From NCBI RefSeq assembly GCF_963259705.1, contig NC_081861.1, positions 64,523,623-64,587,622 on the forward strand: DNA of 64,000 bases, read 5' to 3'. Under the pieces are notes generated by a model. It was not told the origin of the DNA. It saw nothing but the letters and a program-made list of their open reading frames with translations, and searched no databases. The first letter of the stretch is position 1, and the number at the start of each line of letters is the position of its first letter. The stretch comes from Myotis daubentonii (Eukaryota > Chordata > Mammalia > Chiroptera > Vespertilionidae). This document shows, one piece after another, positions 11,876-25,167 of this stretch. The position numbers and the translations under genes are program-made.

Positions 11876-12299
11876 TATATTGAGTTATTTACTTGATAAT
11901 GCCACTTGGGTGGCTCAAAGGTGCCACCTCAAACTCAACAAGCCCAAAACAGAATACACAAAATCTCCCCCACATGTCCAAAATATGGTCCTCTTCACGT
12001 TTCCCCAGTTTTCTGTGTGATACCACCATGCCTCTAGTTGCATAAGCAAAATGATAGTTACCTTTGATTCCTCCATTGCTTTTACCTCAACCTCCAATCC
12101 ATTATGAAATCCCAGTTATTTTTACCTCTTTCTTAATATCTGTTGAAACCAACCATTTGCATCCATCTCTAATTAAACAAGCCATCCCAACTATCATAAA
12201 ATTTTCTTTTTTACTAAATAAAGTAATAAACCTCTAAAAGACTTTGAGTCTTCATCATTCATTCTTAATAGTCTCTAACCAACAGTAGATATGATATGT

Positions 12300-12595
12300 A
12301 CAACATAGATGAGACATAACACAACTCTGTTTTGGTGAGAGAAATAAGCTAATGTAAAGATTGCATACTGCAGGATTCCACTTACATGATGTGTTAAGAG
12401 TCAGCAAACCTTACCTAAAGTGATAGGATTCAGGTCAGTGGTTTCTTCTGGAGTAAAGGATTGACTAGAAAGGGACACAAATAAATTTTCTGGCTTGATG
12501 CAAATGTTCTGTGACTTGCTATACATTCATCAGAACCCTTAGGTTATGAAAGTATTTTCTTATTTGTAAATTATACCTCAATAAAAATAATGCAT
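12300..12595 (+). mobile_element. Old L1 3' end, sense
   Basis: The text (GTGATAGGATTCAGGTCAGTGG, later TAAATTATACCTCAATAAAA) is typical of the 3' UTR of old mammalian L1 elements, ending in a polyadenylation-like AATAAAAATAA. No coding part remains. Confidence 0.65.
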
Positions 12596-12799
12596 ATTTG
12601 ATCATTTACCGCCCAGCCCCCCACTCCCAAATTCAATGTTATCTTCTGTTATTGAGACAGAACTCAAATCTTTAACATTGTGTCATAGTCTTTGGCTCTT
12701 GCTTTCCTCTTCAACCTTAACTCCTAGCATACTTTCTGTTTTCCTGATATTCTGATCTCCCCACTCCCCCTTAATTTATCAAAATGTCCTTGTGCTTCC

Positions 12800-13175
12800 T
12801 GGCTCCAGGTCCTTTTATATTCTTTCCTTTCTGCTTAGAATTTCGTCCTCCCCCTATGCTTTGCTTGGTTCACTGATATTCATTCTTCATATTTCAGCTC
12901 CAATCTCATTTTTATAAAGAAGCTTCTCTGACTAGGACAACCACTTCTGTTAAATGCTGTTCATTGCTTTTCTTCTTAATACCTTTAGCATTCTTGCTTT
13001 ATTTACTTAAAGTATCAACTTTTAAAGAATATCTGTCATCATTACTATGCTATGTTCTTCTTTCTGACAGACTCCATGTCTCATTTTGTTTACCGTGTTG
13101 TCCCCAGAGCCCAACACAGTGTCCGGCATGTGAAGGCACTCCATATTTATTGAATGGATGAATGGATTAATGAGG
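12800..13175 (+). mobile_element. L2 LINE 3' fragment, sense
   Basis: Phrases such as GTTGTCCCCAGAGCCCAACACAGTG followed by a TTTATTGAATGGATGAATG end are characteristic of L2 3' ends. It is old and decayed. The short open frame at 12,964-13,161 lies in it and is not a gene. Confidence 0.6.
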
Positions 13176-13654
13176 TCAAAGAATGAATTCCTGATCTCTG
13201 GTATATTTGATAGGATGAAGTTTTATAAAGAATGAAAGAAAAATCTTAAAGAAATGCATGATGAAAATCATCCTAAGGAGTGTAGTGAGCTGAAGTTGGT
13301 ATCAAGATGTTATAGTGCCTTTGGTATGGCACAAAGGAGAAAGTGATGCAGAAATTAAAAAGCTATGTCACAGATCTGTGATTCTTACTTTTGATGAGGT
13401 AACAGCATTCCTCATGATAGGAATAGTAACCAAAATGGAGAAAACATAGGCAGTCCAGGCTGCCAATTAGAAAAGTAAGAATATGTAGAAGTTATAGAGA
13501 AGCTCTTGTCTCATTAGCTGTAGAAGAACTTTCATCATGAAACATTTTTATCTATTGGCTAGGTTGCCTCATAAGGCAAGAAACCCTCTCACAGAAATGA
13601 TTTAAGCATTATTAGGATTTCTATCTGTGAGTGATATTACAGAACACTTTATAG

Positions 13655-13723
13655 CACCGGTTGCCAACTGCTGGTCCATGGATCAATGGTGGTCTGTGAG
13701 GTCCGAAAGGTTGGTGACCACTG
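13655..13723. mobile_element. 69-bp hAT MITE with perfect 8-bp target duplication
   Basis: The ends CACCGGTTGCCAAC and GTTGGTGACCACTG are inverted repeats. The flanks carry CTTTATAG at 13,647-13,654 and 13,724-13,731. At 69 bp it is little more than two termini. Confidence 0.85.
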
Positions 13724-13731
13724 CTTTATAG

Positions 13732-14315
13732 AACACGTCCTACATTGGATAGAAAATAGTACAAGATGAGTCCCCTTCTATATCAAAATTTCATGTTTTA
13801 ATATATGATATTCTTCAGGCACTAATTATCTAGTGAGAAAATAGAATGAAAATAATAAAGAAGTACATGGTGAGTGATCTGAAGGATTAAGTGAATACTA
13901 CTGGACTTGTAAAAACCAAAGGTCTCTTATGGTTGGGGACACCAAACATTTTAGTGGAGAAGGTGACATTTGAGCAACACCTTGAGAATGGATGAAGTAT
14001 TCAATAGGCAGAGATAGAGAGAAACTCATGGTAAAGTGTATAGTCATGACAGAGGAATGGTGGTGGGAATGTACACATTGAAGACATAGTAATAGTTCTT
14101 AATGGATGAAGCACAGGGTACTAAGAGGTTCCTGATAGTTGAGCTTGGAAAGTAGAACCACCATAATACAAATTTAAAATTCAAAGAATCCTTTTTATAT
14201 AAGTGATTTGAGATACCAAAATGTTAATTGACTTGGCCTGTATTATATTGCTATTATGTCGCTGAGTATAACCTTGAACGTTATTCTGTTTGATTCTTAA
14301 ACCAATAGTTTTATA
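13732..14315. other. Non-coding, possible very old repeat
   Basis: The stretch around 13,940-14,120 (GGTGACATTTGAGCA and following) resembles the same ancient repeat class seen near 9,340 and 31,200. No gene is visible. Confidence 0.35.
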
Positions 14316-14450
14316 TCTATAATAATAAAAGCATAATATGCAAATTAACCGAATGGCCAACCATCCGGACAGCCTTCTGGATGACCTTCCAGATGAAGCC
14401 AAGGCTATGAGGGCCAAGAGGCAGTCGAGGTGGCCTGGGCTGTGAAGGAG
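14316..14450 (+). mobile_element. Helitron 5' fragment
   Basis: It begins TCTATAATAATAAAAG, carries ATGCAAAT at 14,338-14,345 and then loses similarity within about 130 bp. There is no 3' hairpin or CTAG, so it is truncated. Confidence 0.75.
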
Positions 14451-16079
14451 GAAAGGAAACCAGTGATGGTGATAGAGAAAGAGGAGGAGTATGAATAACT
14501 TTAAAACAAAGCTAAGTTTTAAGAAACATGGACTTGTATGAACATACTGGTATTCTATGGTGTGAAAAGTTGGAGGAAGATGAATGTCAATGTAAAGACT
14601 GTTGATGGGACATTCACAGACACTTAACAGTGCATCTGTGTATTCACAGAATAATACTCTTACCCAGGCAAAAGGAGAAAACTTTCCTTTTTGCTTTAGT
14701 GGGACTTTGAGCCTGTTTAAGTAGTGAATTGCTCAGCTGTCATGAGGGGCCACCCGCTAGCATAGAGTCCTGAGTATATATCCAAAAGCTGCTTAGGGAA
14801 CTGTCATATCTGAAGCTTAGCAGCAGCCGCATCATGTTTCACAAGGGAAAATGTATGTTTCATTTTATTGCATTGACTGTACCAGTCCCTGTGTAAAGGG
14901 CAATGGAATGATACGCTGCTGTGAGATGCTCTGGCTTTCTGGGTCGGATTTCTCTGAATTGTAAGGACCCAGAATTTATAATCTTCAAAGACCCACTTTC
15001 CTGTTTTCCTCTTTCTTACCCATTCTACTATTTCTTTTTAAAATAAAAAAAGATGAAGGCAGTGCTGGCATTTACACTGTAACTCACAGTATGATTGTGA
15101 GAAGACTTAGTGTGAATATGAGTAATCCTTTCATTTTTATTTTATTTGGTTAGCATTAAGTTTTCTTCCCACTCCTATGAATTGTTATATTTTATATGCC
15201 CCTATGAAAACTTGACATTTATTAAAGATACACAATTATTGTAATGGAAATAAAGTATGTTTCACTATAGTGTCCCCACTATGAGATTGCTCCTTTAACT
15301 ATCTTATCTGGGTGAATCAGAATGCAACCTTTCTATAGGTTATACACCTTGAATTTTTTTTCAAATGATATTTGTATGTGTTTCATTTTCCACCCAATTT
15401 TCTATGCAGTGTTATTCATAAAATAGCTATCTGGATTGAGAGCATGGCTAATGGAGAACAGAACAAAGTTTTGGAGTTTGGAATTGCTATTTTTTTAGGA
15501 TTAGGAGTTACTTTTCTAATTAAAAACAACCCACTTCATTTCATTAACTATACTGGTTCAAAATAATTTAGGAGTCATTAAATAACATGCATACACAGGC
15601 ATATAGTTGAGGCTGAAATTTAAGCAGTCAGGGTGTGGCCCACAAGTCCAGTTGGTTAATGAGTGGCACTCATGAGGTTCAAGGCTCTCCCCGTATAGTA
15701 GGTTAGGCCAGTGGCTTGAACAAAAGTGGTTTTTGCCCTGCAAGGTACATTTGGCAGTGCCTAGTCACAACTGGAGGGTTTGTGTGTTATACTAGGGGCA
15801 TCTAGTGGGTGGAGGTCAGAGATGTGGCCAGACATCTCCCACAAGAAAGAATTATTCAGCCCCAAATGTCATTAGTACCGAGGTTAGAAACCTTGGCTAA
15901 AGTCCCACTTTTTTATAAACCTTTCTTTAACTTAGTCAATCTTTTCACAAATATATGATATAAGCCAAGGTACTACTGGGTCTGATGATGTCAGTGCAAA
16001 TATCTCCTTGTAAAACTTTCCCACTAGAGGAAGGAACAGGCTGTGGAAAGGCAATGTTAGAAAACCTGCCACTTCTCTG
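14451..16079. other. Non-coding DNA, nothing recognised
   Basis: No transposon terminus, RNA gene or coding similarity was recognised on either strand. Confidence 0.45.
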
Positions 16080-16260
16080 GAGCTCCCACTCTACACCAGA
16101 TACTCAGGTGCTCTGCAGGTATTATTCCATTTAATCCTCGTACAGAAGCCTTATGAGGTAGGCCATTTCTTAACAGGTATTCAAAGTGAGGCTCAGAGAA
16201 GTCAGAATAACTTTCCAGGGTCATACTGAATATCAATAGAATTGCAGTTGGCCAACCACA
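16080..16260 (-). mobile_element. MIR SINE, antisense
   Basis: The core GAGGCTCAGAGAA with upstream TTATGAGGTAGG is the reverse complement of the MIR core. It is old and decayed. Confidence 0.7.
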
Positions 16261-19200
16261 GTGAATGTTCTTTCACTAAACTGGGAAGGCCACGGAAAGG
16301 ACTTAATGTAGATAGTACAGATATAAGATTCCTGTATGAAGGCCTCTCATTATTATTCAGTAAAAGTACTGAAACACTGAAAAAATTTTGCTTGCAAAGA
16401 CTGATTTAAGAACATATCAAATTATATCCCATCTTTGACAAAAAAAAAATAGAGGCTGACAACCTCGCCTTTATAATAGAAAATTCATTGTTCAGTGAAA
16501 GTGAAGGTCTTTTCAAAGCACAATGTTACGTTTTACTAGATGTGAACAAGTCTGATGATCTCTTAAAGGTCTTTTCCAGTCATTAGAGGATATGGTGACC
16601 CAACCTTTCTTTATAATTCCACTTTCTGTAACTTAAATCCTGAATTTATATTTCATAAACTAGCAAATATTCAGGAGTAGGCACTAAAGGAGAGACGGAG
16701 AGACACAGAGACAGAAAGAGAAAACATATGTGTCTAAGAGTGTGTGTTCCCGATACTTTAGCACTAAGGTATGGATGTATTGGACATTTTATAGTGAAAC
16801 TTAATTTACTCTGCCATGTTTTTGAAATAACCATCAGAACCAATCTACATTAGGGAACCAACTTAATTAAAATTCCTATATCCTGCTATTTTAGAGACTG
16901 GTAACAAGAATAACAGCAAAAACTTAGTGGATCTAATAGTTTTTGCTATATGTCTAGGTATCTAGTGTTTAACAAGTATGCACATGCCAGTATTAGTATG
17001 TTCTCATACTTAAAACACATTATTGGGTCTGAAAATTTATAAATACTGTTCTTATGCCAAATCTGTCCTTACATTGATTTACCAACTATTGTGTGGGAAA
17101 AGGGGCTTGTTCACAACCCTGCCCTGAGTTGACAAGGGAAGGGGTCATATTTGCTTCCTCCCTCAAGGACTCCATCTAAGATTAGTGATTAGTGACTGCT
17201 GTTGATGAACAGAGATATTCTATCACATCCATAAATTTTTAACCCATACTTTGGCCTTAAATTTTTAAGCAAATTGTGTACCTCATACAGTATAATTGAA
17301 AAAATACTTAAATTGGAAACCTCTCAGATTGAAAAGTTGGGTGATTATGGTGAGGGCAAGGAGTGCAGTAGAACGTGTTTCCTTTACTTATAGTTCCAGA
17401 GGACAAAACAGAGATACAGGTGGTGGTTCTTCTCTATTACTTTATAGGGGATGTTTGCAGAGAAGATTCTGGATGGGGGAGGTACTTCTGCCAGCATGTT
17501 CTGACACTAGATAAATATTAAGTTCACTAGGGATTCATAAATGGAAAGTTTTAATCCCTAGACTACTATTAACCAGAATGCTCTAGGAAACCAAGCACCC
17601 TTGGATGCAGAATGCTAGTGAGGCTGAAGAAACGAATGTTCATATAATGCTGGTTCCTGAAATGACTTTTATATCTAGCTCGAAATTCATGCCGTGATAA
17701 AGGAAATAGAAAAACAATATTGAAATTGGAATGTAAGAGATTGCATGGAGACTGCTGTTTATATTTTAGAGTTAATTTAATCTAGAGTCAGAGAGAGGCA
17801 AAGCAACTCTTTATCACTGAAGTACCCTAAAGTCAAACACAAAAAATCAAATATTTGAGTTCAATTTTAAACACAGGAACAGAAATATATAGATTCCAGA
17901 ACTGTGGTATTTCACCGTCCTGTGTAGCACTGCACGGCACCCTTTATGGGCATAAGGGTTGGTCATTTATAAGGTGCAAATGCAGAGCCCATTAGGATCT
18001 TGTTTAAATCTTTTATGATATCTCTCTCCATTTGCATCTAGTTTTACAGTATTAAATCCACCATATATATTGCTAACTTGAATTTGAAATGCAATTGAAG
18101 TACTTTACATTTTATTGGAATGAAACTTTATTAAAGGTAGGCATTAGAACGTTCATATTCTTCATATTGACCTCTAAAATCGAGGTACATTTTTGTGAGG
18201 GAAAGATAAAAAAAATGACTTATCCCAAATATTTACAAGATGTAAAAAGATGATCATTGAATTCACTGATGCAAAATGCAGAAGTGTCTTTACATTTTGT
18301 ATTAATGTCATCGCTTCATACTTTTCCAGTGTGTCTCTATTGCTCTCAAGAGAGCCATCTTTAAGTAAGGCTACACCATGTCTGCAGAGCAATCTGCAGC
18401 AGGCTGGCAGCCTTTTGAGGAAATCCTACACAGTGAATATTTATGACACCTCTGATTATTTTAAAATGTACTGACTTTTAACTTTTATTATGATCCATGA
18501 AATGCAGGCTATGTATGTGCATATGGATGGTATGGACATATACTTGTCCTTGTATATCATGTCACTAGACTTAGATAGAAACAGTTAAGTTCTGTCTTTA
18601 TTAAAAACAATGTAGTAGGTTATTTCTTGAAGCACACCAGCAGTGTTTTTGTGGAATGGAAATTTTCATCCAAATGACTAAAACTCCCACAGAAATAGTG
18701 TAGGATATTTGTTATGTATTTGATAGGTTAATTATAAAGATGGGGATGGTAACAGTAACTCTATTTGTCAATTTAAAATACAGGTATTAAACAAATAGAG
18801 AGCTTATAATTAACATTTGGAAAAAATAGGCAATTAATGACCATTGATAGTAATCAAAGCAAGTAGTAAGTTAAGTGCTATATATAACCTCACAAATTAG
18901 ATCTGTAGATTGATTTTTGAATACTATTTGTGCTATTGTTAAAAAAGCTGCTCAGGCAAAAAACAGGCACAAACAGAATTCATAAGGTCAAAATTTATAA
19001 TATCCATGCAGAACACTTGGCTAATAAAGAAAATTGAGTGTGCAAAGGACTTGAACATAAGGATTCAAATGGTCCTTTAAAAAGTAGCCTAGTACATAAT
19101 CCTATGTGTCCATGAGGACAATTTGACTTGCTCATGTTACCATAAAAATATCAGAATATAGGTATTTGATAGTGTTCTTTTTTCCAGATGAGACAATTCT

Positions 19201-19439
19201 CAAAAGTCTGAATTCCCACAGATCAGATTCACTTTGAAGGAAATAAAGGTATTTAAAGAAGCAGGCCTGTGGTCCCCCTGGCAGCATAATCCTGTGACAA
19301 AGCGTGCGGCAATTCCCGCAGCATCCGACAGCCACACGGAGTCCAGATCTGCCTAATGGTGTGTCAGGTCCCAGCGCTGCAAGGCTCTCACATGTTTGGC
19401 ACAGGCAGCTTTAGCAAGGCCTGTCCAGGCTGGCTGCTG
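16261..19439. other. Long non-coding interval
   Basis: It is AT-rich and largely unique. The ORFs present are short and show no domain. The GC-richer stretch at about 19,240-19,440 differs in texture but I could not assign it. Confidence 0.45.
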
Positions 19440-19616
19440 GATCACAGGCCGAGCCTGTCTTTTTGGGCTAAGGGAAATGGAATCTAAAACTGCAAACATA
19501 TAGGCCTAACCGATGGACACAGACAACAGGGGGGTGAGGGCATGAGAGAGGGGGATGGGGGGTAATGTGGGGATAAGGACACATATGTAATAACTTAATC
19601 AATAAAGAAATTTTAA
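19440..19616 (+). mobile_element. Bat L1-type 3' end, sense
   Basis: The sequence CCGATGGACACAGACAACAG, a G-rich stretch, and an end AATCAATAAAGAAATTTTAAAA fit an L1 3' UTR with G-rich tract, polyadenylation signal and A-tail. Assignment is by pattern only. Confidence 0.5.
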
Positions 19617-21599
19617 AAAAAGAAAACTTCAAGGAAGATGTGCCTTGTTTAAGTATTTCAAAGTAGTTTTGTTTTTTACTAATTTGAGAACTTATTAAAC
19701 AATTGCCTTTGAGGCACAGAGGATTTCAGCATTCTTTGTTAGAAGGCTGAACAGTGAAGCATTCAGTGCTTTTCTCTTTATGGCTCTAAGTGCACTGAAG
19801 CATCATTCTCCATGGTCTGACACAGATGTGTATTTTGTAATGATAATGGTCAGTCTTTGCAAAGCTAGAGGATGTTGTCTGAAATACTGATGAACCATTT
19901 TAATTAATTCTCTGGTAGATTGTGAAATAGGTAGTGGAGGATAGATGGGGGAGAAAAGAAGCCCAATAATAGGAACCTAGATACTGAAGATGACATTTAC
20001 ATTTTAAAAAAGCACATGATGTTTGCTTACCATGAGAACATCAAGAAAACCTTAATGCTGAAGGTAATTTACTGAAATAGAGAAAATGGACAGAAATGTT
20101 TTTATCAATAGATTTTTGGTTTAGTGGTTGTTTTATCTACAGTACCCAGGAAATGGAGTTCTGTGTCAATTTCAATAATAATCTATGTCCTCCCTAAATT
20201 CAGGCAAGCACTAGAATATGTAAATCTTAAATCAATGCTACTAAGCCCCCCATAAGCATGGGTAAGCTAGTTTAGTAATTTAGACCCCTGATCACTTTCA
20301 TTTGAATTATTTATAAATTGACTTCCTCTTTCTCCAACTCTTGGCAGAAAAACCTGCAGTATGGATTATGAAAAAATATTTTATTACAGTATGCTAATGA
20401 TAAAATATAATTTATATGTAAGTATTACTCATGAAAATCTGCCATAACTTTCTAAGTTATTCTTCCTTGCATTTTGATCTTGTCCTATAATGAGATGCAT
20501 ATAGGGTTTGGAGATCTGTCCAATTGTAGATAAGGAGAGTTTCAAATAAAAATATTATTTCCTGCAGTTAGATAGGGGCCTTCTGGGATTATAGCTGGAC
20601 TTTTACATTCCCTTTTCCAGTTGTAACCTCACCTCTTAGTTTAGAAACTGAATAGTGATCAGGTATTTTACATCTATGCTTCATGGAAGATGCTGGAGGC
20701 ATGGGGACCATGTTTGATTCCTCTTTGAGCATTTGTACTTTGCTGTGCAGTAATAAATGCTTAATATTTGTAGATAGATCACCATTTATTGAATATTAAT
20801 AAGCACCCACTAAGAAGCAGATAGTATGCTACAACCTGGGAACATTGGGAAGCAGATAAGATCCCAGGTTTAATGACTTTTATATCATAGTGTGTGGGGG
20901 GCAGACAGTAAACTAATAATATTTCGTGCTAAGTGAAATGAAGATGGCAAAGTAGGGTGATGTGATCAAGAATGGCTGTGCTAGGGGCTGGGGAGTCATT
21001 TTAGAAAGGTCTCTCTTGGTAAGTAGTGTTTTAACTAAAACCCATTTTTCTAATTTATGGCATTCTTCTTGCATTTTATTCTTGTCCTTGGAACTAGAAT
21101 TTTAAGTAAAACTAAATTTACCTTTTTTAAAACAACTATAATATTAAACATGGTCTATAATTTTGCTTTAGGTTGAATAAGAAGTAAGCAAATCTGATCT
21201 TTCTGGAGATTTGGGGAAGCTGCAAAACATACAAAAAAGAAAAATGTTTATGTCGTTAAGGTAAGCAAACCTATATGAACTACATTTTAAAAAAATGCTT
21301 GGTTCCAGCCTTGGACGAAGGTTCATGGCAGGTCTTATTTTATTTGCCGCCTTTAATCGAGTCCCTACAATACTCCATGCATAGCAATAAAATATATTCA
21401 GTGATCTTTCTGAAGGTTCCATAGCTAGACAGTACTATATATCTCTTTCAAGAGCATTGGAAAACTTTTTTGATTCAGAATGTGCAACCAGCTCAGATTT
21501 GTTTCAGGAAGTTGCTGACTTTTACATTAAAATGGTATCTCTCAATAAACCTGAAAATTTCCTGAAGTATTAAAATGATATATCACTTTTCTGATTAAA
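19617..21599. other. Non-coding DNA
   Basis: No gene is visible. A faint old mammalian repeat may lie at about 20,720-21,030. Confidence 0.4.
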
Positions 21600-22110
21600 A
21601 CTCACCAATGGATCCTCACTGTCATTAGAAATAAATCTTAAATTGCTCCTGTAATTTACAGGATTCTACAGGGTGAACCACCTTCTTGCCTCATGTTGGT
21701 GTCACCCCACCACCCCCACCCCCGTTCTCTTATTCCTTTGATGGAACAACCCTGGCCTGCTTTCTAGTGCTTGAACAGCCTATCAGCTCTTTCCTGCTTC
21801 ATTGTATTTGCACATGGTAGTTTTAGGTCTCAATGCAATTGTCTCCTGTCCCTTCTCTATGAAGTTGTGTACCCATAGTCACCTTCTATCATATTGCATA
21901 TTTTAATTTTCTATTAATATTTACCAGTATATGACATTAGATCATATATCTCTTTGTATATTGTATAGTTTTGTCTTCTCCTTGTGTAGATATAAGTACC
22001 ATGGGCTAGGACCTTGTCTTTCTTATAGACATGGTACCCCTTGTACCCAGTGCAGTGTCTTGCATATAATGGGCACTCAACAAATGTTTCCTGGGTAAAT
22101 GCAAGGATGA
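21600..22110 (+). mobile_element. L2 LINE 3' fragment, sense
   Basis: GGACCTTGTCTTTCTTATAG followed by CCCAGTGCAGTGTCTTGCA and CACTCAACAAATGTTT is the usual L2 3' end pattern. Confidence 0.65.
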
Positions 22111-22188
22111 ACAAATTTGCCTGATGCTGTGGATCAGTGTGCTGCTACACCACCACATTTCATCTGTGTTTGTCCTCAAAGGTATAAG

Positions 22189-22447
22189 CCTTGCCCTAGT
22201 TGGTTTGGATCAGCGGATAGAGCTTCAGCTCACGGGCCAAAGGGTCCTGGGTTCGATTCCGGTCAAGGGCACATACCTTGGTTGCAGGTTTGATCCCTGG
22301 CCCTGTTTGAGGTGTGAGGAGGGCAACCAATTGATGTCTCTCTCTTGCCTCGATGTTTTTTTTCTCTGTGTCTCTCCACCTTCCTTCCACTCCCTAAAAA
22401 CCAATGGAAAAATATCCTTGAGTGAGGATTGAAAAAAAATAAATAAG
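22189..22447 (+). mobile_element. Ves SINE, sense, with well-kept pol III boxes
   Basis: The tRNA-like head carries an A-box-like TGGATCAGCGGATAG and a B box GGTTCGATTCC (22,250-22,260). The tail contains ATATCCTTGAGTGAGGAT. Internal RNA polymerase III promoter elements are preserved in sequence; transcription is not implied. Confidence 0.92.
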
Positions 22448-22959
22448 TAAAGGATAAGCCTTCACAGTTGTATTTTTACTTTCAATTTCATGAAAATTTG
22501 CCATGAGAAATCAACTCTAGGTAGTCCACAGGTCTGTAAACTTCCTTTATAAAATACTGGAATTATACTGTGAAGTGTGTTTTAAGATAGATTGATGGTT
22601 CACTTCTTTGCAATCAAGGTGTCCTCATGAACAAACCCAGGCCAATTTTCATGGTTTCTTGCCTATTTTCCCTATGACAATGGCATTTTCAACTTTGCAT
22701 TTGCTTATTGCTCAGTTGTCCCATTGGCATTAATCCAGCAAGCACTTAGGTGTCAAATATTTTCTTATATCTGTGATTCAAAGGTGAATAAAAAATTCTT
22801 TTTACCCTTGAAGATCTCAGAGTCTAGTGTAACACTAAATAGAGTAAAGTAATATTTCAATACTATAGTATGACGTGCTTTCTGGTACTTTACTAACTGG
22901 AATCCTCAAATAACATGAATTCTTTTGGGGTTTAGTCTGAAACTAATACTGTTGTCTCT

Positions 22960-23200
22960 GGAGAGAGAATGCCCGATTCTTCAAATTTACCTCTTCCCCT
23001 TGCTGGCTGTGACCTTGTGCAAGTTGCTGACTTCCTGTGTGTTGTATTTTTCTCATTTGTAAAATTGTGGCTCATAACAGTACCTACGGCATTGTATTTT
23101 TTGTGAGGAAATTTAATGAAATAATCTATGTAAAGCAGTTAAATTAGCACCTTGCCTAACACATAGAGGGTTCTCAATAACTGATCCCTATTATTATTTT
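22960..23200 (+). mobile_element. MIR SINE, sense
   Basis: The phrases CTGGCTGTGACCTTGTGCAAG, TTTTCTCATTTGTAAAAT and GGGTTCTCAATAACTGA follow the MIR consensus in order. Confidence 0.75.
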
Positions 23201-23403
23201 TATTACTCTTTTAAAAGTTCTGTTTTAAAGTAGGTTGATTTATTTGAATGGAAAAAGAAGTTTTAAGTGTTAGGTTAAAAGACATCTATATGTTAATTCA
23301 CTTTATGATACTACTAAACTGACTTAGAGATACAGTTAAGTTTAATTCTATCAAGACAACTTGGAAACAAAAAATAAGAAAACTTCCCAAATGTTAATAA
23401 ACA

Positions 23404-23630
23404 GTCCAGCCAGTGTTGCTCAGTGGTTGAACGGCAACCTATAAACCATGAGTTCATGGTTCGATTCCCGACCAGGGCACATGCCCAGGTTGTGGGCTCA
23501 GTCCCTAGTATGGCACGTGCAAGAGGCAGCCAGTCAATGATTCTCTCATCATTGATGTTTCTCTTTCTCTTTCCTCTCCTTTCCTTTGTGAAATCAATTA
23601 TATATATATATATATATATAAAATACTAAT
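23404..23630 (+). mobile_element. Ves SINE, sense, with (TA)n tail
   Basis: The head carries a B box GGTTCGATTCC. The body has the ATTCTCTCATCATTGATG phrase common to all Ves copies here, and the tail runs into about ten TA units. Confidence 0.9.
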
Positions 23631-24488
23631 AAACAAACATCATTTCAGTGCCCCTTCCTTATTGCTGAAATATAATATTAAAGATGCAAAGGAAAACAGA
23701 ATAAGCAAAACCAGGATGGTTGTGATCAGTGCAAGCTGTATCAGATGTGAAATGGAGGACAGCCTTTAGTTTGTCTGTACTTGTCCACCAGGAAGTTTGC
23801 AATAGCCCTGTGAAGCAGGGATCTGGAAATTTTAACAGTCCTGATGCTTATTTTGCTTATTTCCTTTAATAGATTGAATATATTTTTAAAAATAGAAATA
23901 AAAGGAGATACCAGACTTTGGTGTAGAATTTTATGAAACATATTTGAAGGATTTGTATATATAGTTATGTGTAAATTTATTTCCTTTTATTTAGCATAGG
24001 GTCGGAGGTTGGGGCAGATATCTAACATTCAGAACAAAGGAAGGAATGTTATTTCTAGCCCTACTTTACTGGAGCAATGGCAAGGGTGTTTGGTCTATTT
24101 TGATATAAGATCTATTTTACCATTCACTTAACCATAGTCAAATGACCCTTATGTGACCAAATGCCACATTTCTTTAAGCATTGTAATGAAATATGTTTCA
24201 CTTTATGTCAATTTCAAGTAATAAAGTTAATAGATGTTTGTTAAATGAATAAAATGCTTATAGAGTATTTTAGGAAGTTGCTATAGATGACTGCAATATG
24301 TAAAATAAAGTATCTAATCATTTAGTTTAGGAGTTAGCACATAGCATTAACTAAATATTGTTAGCTAACATGAGAAAATATTATGAGGTCATTCTTGTCT
24401 TTAAAGTAATTTTCCTGAAATGAAAGAGACACAAAGACAGATATACCTACATATAATTCATTTATTTACTAAGAATTAATTATATATA
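23631..24488. other. Non-coding DNA, nothing recognised
   Basis: AT-rich sequence without a recognised repeat or gene. Confidence 0.45.
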
Positions 24489-24620
24489 GTGTGGGGCAAA
24501 AGTTTGTTTACAGTTGTTCGTATGGCAAACAACACAATAATTAATAAATAATAATACAGGAACAAACTTTGTGTTTTGCACACTCACAACTGTAAACCTA
24601 CTTCAAATTTACCTCCTGTA
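24489..24620. mobile_element. Mariner-type MITE
   Basis: The left terminus GTGTGGGGCAAAAGTTTG and the near-inverted right side (CAACTGTAAACCTACTT) match the copies at 11,751 and 44,151. The right terminus is decayed. Confidence 0.8.
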
Positions 24621-24739
24621 TATACCATGCTTAAATCACTGGCTGAGGGGTGAGGAGGTAAAGATCAATTTTAAAAAATAATACAATGGACAGAAAGCTC
24701 ACCGTCTACTTTGTGGTGGATGAAGGAGTAACAAACATT

Positions 24740-24930
24740 ATTGACCAGCTTACATGCTCATTTCATTTAGTTCTTAGAATTGTATATGCTAAATATAACT
24801 ATACCTATTTTACACATGATGAAATTGAGGCTCAGAGAGTTGCAAGAGATGAACCAAAGTCAGTAGACTCTGAATTTCAACTCAGATCTGTCTAAAGCTA
24901 AGCTAGGTGCTCTTTCCTTATACCTAGCTG
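24740..24930 (-). mobile_element. MIR SINE, antisense
   Basis: GATGAAATTGAGGCTCAGAGAG is the reverse complement of the MIR core, followed by a region like CAACTCAGATCTGTCT. The open frame across it is incidental. Confidence 0.7.
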
Positions 24931-25167
24931 CCTTAAGGACAGATAATATAAAAATAAAAAATTAGTATAATGCAGAACAAAGTATTTTAAGTATCATAAA
25001 AATGTATAAATAGTGTGCTGTATCATGTGGATTCAGGTAAAGGTGAGATAATAAAGATAGTGGGTATATTTTGGCCACTGATTAATTTTACCTACATTTA
25101 TTATATAGTATGCTATAAGCATTATGTTATGTACAAAATACAGTACCAATATACTATGGTCTATATT

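Noticed and set aside
22189..22260. Possible tRNA gene because of A- and B-box-like sequences
   Set aside because: The acceptor stem and anticodon arm do not pair, and the sequence continues into the standard Ves body; it is a SINE head.
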